From the NCBI RefSeq assembly GCF_009223885.1, contig NZ_CP045144.1, forward strand, positions 3,212,001 to 3,276,000: 64,000 nt of DNA. Reading direction: 5' to 3'. This DNA comes from Ancylobacter sp. TS-1. GTDB taxonomy: Bacteria > Pseudomonadota > Alphaproteobacteria > Rhizobiales > Xanthobacteraceae. Below, in pieces: positions 61,318-64,000 of this stretch. A program made the position numbers and the translations under genes. Each line of letters begins with the position of its first letter. Position 1 is the first letter of the stretch. The notes below the pieces were generated by a model that worked only from the letters and a program-made list of their open reading frames with translations, had not been told where the DNA came from and searched no databases.

Positions 61318-64000
61318 TCACTCCGCCGCCGCCCGCGTGGCGCGGCACTGGGCGAGCAGGGCGCGCAGCGCGGCCGGGCGCACCGGCTTGTTCAGCACTT
61401 CCATCTCGGTCGCGCGGGCGGCGTCGCGCACGCGCTTCGAGCGGTCGGCGGTGATCAGCACCGCCGGCAGCGAGGGGCCGAGCTTCCAGCGCAGCTGCTT
61501 GGTGGCGTCGATGCCGTCGCCCTTGTCGAGATGGTAGTCGACCAGCAGGATGTCGGGCTTGGAGCGCCGCTCGCGCAGCATGGCCTGCGCCTCGCCGACT
61601 CCCGGCGCCTTCAGCACCGTGCAGCCCCAGCCCGAGAGCAGCGTCTCCATGCCGTCGAGAATGGCGGGGTCGTTGTCGATGCACAGCACGGTCAGGCCCG
61701 CCAGCGATGCCGCCGCCACGGCGGGCCGTTGCGAGGGTTCCTCGCGCGCCGGCATGGGCGGCGCGGAGGGCAGTTCCAGCGAGAAGGCGGTGCCCCGGCC
61801 GGACGCCGAGCGCAGCGCGAGCGGGTGGTCCAGCACCCGCGAGATGCGCTCGACGATCGACAGGCCGAGCCCTAGCCCGCGCGCGGCCTTGGCGCCCTCG
61901 TCGAGCCGCTGGAACTCCTTGAAGATCAGCTTCTGCTTGGCCAGCGGCACGCCGATGCCGGTGTCGAGCACCTGCACCTGAAGCTTGCCGCGCCGGTGGC
62001 GGACCCCGATCAGCACCCGCCCCTTCGGCGTGTACTTGATGGCGTTGGAGACGAGGTTCTGTAGCAGGCGGCGCAGCAGCCGCCGGTCGGAGCGCACCGC
62101 CGCCGAGCTTGGCACGAAGATGAGGCGCAGGCCCTTTTCCTTGGCCAGCGGCGCGAATTCGAGTTCGAGCTGGCGGAAGATCTCGTCGATGCGCAGCGGC
62201 GCGATGTCGGGCTTGAGCGCGCCGGCGTCGAGGCGCGAAATGTCGAGCAGCGCGCCGAGGATTTCCTCCACCGCCTCCAGCGAGGCGTCGACATTGTGGG
62301 CGAGGCGGGTCTCCTCGCCGGCCCCGGCCCGCTCGACGAGGCTGGTGGCGTAAAGCCGGGCGGCGTTCAGGGGCTGAAGAATGTCGTGGCTGGCGGCGGC
62401 GAGGAAGCGGGTCTTGGAGATGTTGGCCTCGTCCGCCTCCGACTTGGCCTGGGCGAGCTGGGCGTTGAGATTCTCCAGCGCCTTGGTGCGTTCGCGCACG
62501 CGCCGCTCCAGCGTCTCGTTGGCGCGCTCCAGCGCCTCGGCGGCCTCCACCGTTGGGGTGATGTCGGTGAAGGTCACCACCACGCCGCCATCCGGCATGG
62601 TGTTCACGCGCACCTCCATCACCACGCCGCGCGGGGCCAGTCGCTCCTGGAACACCGCGTTGCGCCGGGCGTAGCGGGAGAGCTTCTCGCGCACGATCTC
62701 CTCGACCGGCCCCGGCCCGAACTGGCCGCTGGTGGCGTTGAAGCGGATGATCTGGTCGATGCCGATGCCGATGCGCAGCACCTCCGGCGGCAGGTCCAGC
62801 ATCTCGCCGAACTGGCGGTTCCAGGTGATCAGGCGCAGGTCGCGGTCGAACACCGCGATGCCCTGGCGCACATGGTCGAGCGCGGTCTGGAGGATCTCGC
62901 GATTGTACTGGATGGCGGCGGAGGCATCGTCGAGCAGCTTCAGCGCCGCCTTGGTGGAGACGGTGCGCTTCCTCAGCATCAGCGACAGCACGAGGCGCGA
63001 GGAGGCCGCGCCGATGGCCGAGGCGAGAAGGTGCTCGGCATAGCGGATGAGCTGGAAATCGGCCTCGCGGCCCGGCTCCAGCGAGACGCCGCGCATCGCC
63101 GAGATGCTCTCGAAGGAGGCGCGGGTGCGCTCCTCGCCGAGATAGCGCGAGACGGTCGAGATAAGCTCGCCCACCGTGACCGGCGAGCGCCACAGCCGGA
63201 AGCTCGGCGCCGATGGCGCGTGGTCGCTCTCGACGAACACGCTGGCCTGAAGGCGCTCGATCGGCGTCGGCTGGCGCAGCAGCGAGGCGGCGAAGAACAC
63301 CAGCACGTTGACCGTGAGGCTCCACATCACCCCGTGCACCAGCGGGCTCGCCTGCACCCCGAGCAGCGCCTGCGGCCGCAGCGCGGCGAGGCCGAACGGG
63401 CCCTCATGCAGCAGTTGGGCGCTGAACAGCCCGGCATCGACGAGGTTGGGCAGCAGCAGCGTATAGGCCCACAGCGCGATGCCGGCGGCGATGCCGGCCA
63501 GCGCGCCGAGCGCCGTGCCGCGCCGCCAGACGAGGCCGATGAACAGCGCCGGCCCGAACTGCGCCACCGCCGCGAAGGAAAGCAGGCCGATCTGCGCCAG
63601 CTGCGCCTCGCCGGTGACGCGGTAGTAGAGATAGGCCAGCAGCAATATGGCGAAGATGGCGATGCGGCGGACCGTCAGCAGCCGGTGGCCCATGTCCACA
63701 TGGTCCGGCTGGGTGCCGGTGCGGGCCGTCTCCTCATTGTCGCGTCGCCCGCGCCCGCGCACCATCAGGGGCATGAAGATGTCGTTCGACACCATCACCG
63801 CCAGCGCCACCGTCTCGACGATCACCATGGCGGTCGCCGCCGACAGCCCGCCGACGAAGGCGACCAGCGCCATCGCATGGGCGCCGACCGACAGCGGCAG
63901 GGTGACGACATACATGTCGCCGTCGATGAAGCCGGGCGGGAAGGACACGAGGCCGGCGATGGCGATCGGGATGACGAAGAGGTTGATCAGCACGAGGTAG
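61318..64000 (-). CDS. Solute:sodium symporter-histidine kinase hybrid with receiver domain, 5' end missing
   Basis: The frame is open to the right edge, so the start lies beyond; a GTG at 63993 is probably internal. The visible part has the C-terminal membrane helices of an SSS-type symporter (ALVAFVGGLSAATAMVIVET and onward), then a PAS domain (LDHVRQGIAVFDRDLRLITW), a coiled coil, a HisKA/HATPase kinase (AAASHDILQPLNAARLYA; LVSNAIKYTPKG; DTGIGVP) and a C-terminal receiver (LLVDYHLDKGDG). This is the CbrA-like family, which couples transport or ligand sensing to a NarL-type regulator such as the convergent gene at 60398. Confidence 0.94.
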   Translation of the reverse strand, partial: YLVLINLFVIPIAIAGLVSFPPGFIDGDMYVVTLPLSVGAHAMALVAFVGGLSAATAMVIVETVALAVMVSNDIFMPLMVRGRGRRDNEETARTGTQPDHVDMGHRLLTVRRIAIFAILLLAYLYYRVTGEAQLAQIGLLSFAAVAQFGPALFIGLVWRRGTALGALAGIAAGIALWAYTLLLPNLVDAGLFSAQLLHEGPFGLAALRPQALLGVQASPLVHGVMWSLTVNVLVFFAASLLRQPTPIERLQASVFVESDHAPSAPSFRLWRSPVTVGELISTVSRYLGEERTRASFESISAMRGVSLEPGREADFQLIRYAEHLLASAIGAASSRLVLSLMLRKRTVSTKAALKLLDDASAAIQYNREILQTALDHVRQGIAVFDRDLRLITWNRQFGEMLDLPPEVLRIGIGIDQIIRFNATSGQFGPGPVEEIVREKLSRYARRNAVFQERLAPRGVVMEVRVNTMPDGGVVVTFTDITPTVEAAEALERANETLERRVRERTKALENLNAQLAQAKSEADEANISKTRFLAAASHDILQPLNAARLYATSLVERAGAGEETRLAHNVDASLEAVEEILGALLDISRLDAGALKPDIAPLRIDEIFRQLELEFAPLAKEKGLRLIFVPSSAAVRSDRRLLRRLLQNLVSNAIKYTPKGRVLIGVRHRRGKLQVQVLDTGIGVPLAKQKLIFKEFQRLDEGAKAARGLGLGLSIVERISRVLDHPLALRSASGRGTAFSLELPSAPPMPAREEPSQRPAVAAASLAGLTVLCIDNDPAILDGMETLLSGWGCTVLKAPGVGEAQAMLRERRSKPDILLVDYHLDKGDGIDATKQLRWKLGPSLPAVLITADRSKRVRDAARATEMEVLNKPVRPAALRALLAQCRATRAAAE

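Overview
The window is high-GC, gene-dense chromosomal DNA from an alphaproteobacterium of the order Hyphomicrobiales (Rhizobiales). A Xanthobacteraceae-like relative of Ancylobacter or Starkeya is my guess only. The assignment rests on gcrA, a complete PhyR/NepR/EcfG general stress response locus, metZ behind a SAM-II riboswitch, a tandem-domain dCTP deaminase, GANTC and CtrA-type sites, and the alphaproteobacterial ligase/Lhr/exonuclease/PdeM repair set. No tRNA, rRNA, CRISPR array, insertion sequence or prophage was found.

Layout. 1-4.0 kb: 3' part of a three-domain MFS/acyltransferase/acyl-ligase gene and a TetR regulator. 4.0-6.8 kb: ybaB, dnaX and the SRP RNA gene. 6.8-11.8 kb: class C beta-lactamase, prolyl aminopeptidase, Fsr-like exporter, HIT protein and nudC. 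11.8-12.7 kb: an AT-rich insert with one orphan gene. 12.7-19.7 kb: dCTP deaminase, SAM-II riboswitch with metZ, apaG, trkH, argE and Hsp33. 19.8-22.0 kb: argD-argF. 22.4-29.6 kb: gcrA, a YgjP-like metallopeptidase, a PBP1A-type synthase, a small secreted protein and glnD. 29.8-34.8 kb: the stress-response locus (phyK-phyR divergent from nepR-ecfG) flanked by envelope genes. 34.9-45.8 kb: a LysR regulator, rmuC, def-fmt-GNAT, a 1-Cys peroxiredoxin, a lipoprotein, an orphan S24 repressor, a PLP decarboxylase, pyrD, a MATE exporter and a small membrane protein. 45.9-53.0 kb: the repair set. 53.0-64.0 kb: a PodJ-like polar protein, a MerR regulator, an HCCA isomerase-like protein, an alpha/beta hydrolase, YjbQ, and a LuxR-type response regulator facing a symporter-histidine kinase hybrid that runs off the right edge.

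The main regulatory result is a set of exact EcfG promoter boxes (GGAAC-N16/17-CGTT). Two lie back to back between phyR and nepR. One lies upstream of each of four small envelope-type genes: the 141-aa secreted protein, the PRC-barrel protein, the 167-aa membrane protein and the glycine-zipper lipoprotein. A one-mismatch copy precedes a DUF1328 gene. The window therefore appears to hold the stress regulator together with a local envelope regulon.

A second pattern is a family of GC-rich palindromic repeats placed mostly between convergent genes. One related repeat is inserted in frame inside the DNA ligase gene, and another is cut off beside the AT-rich insert.
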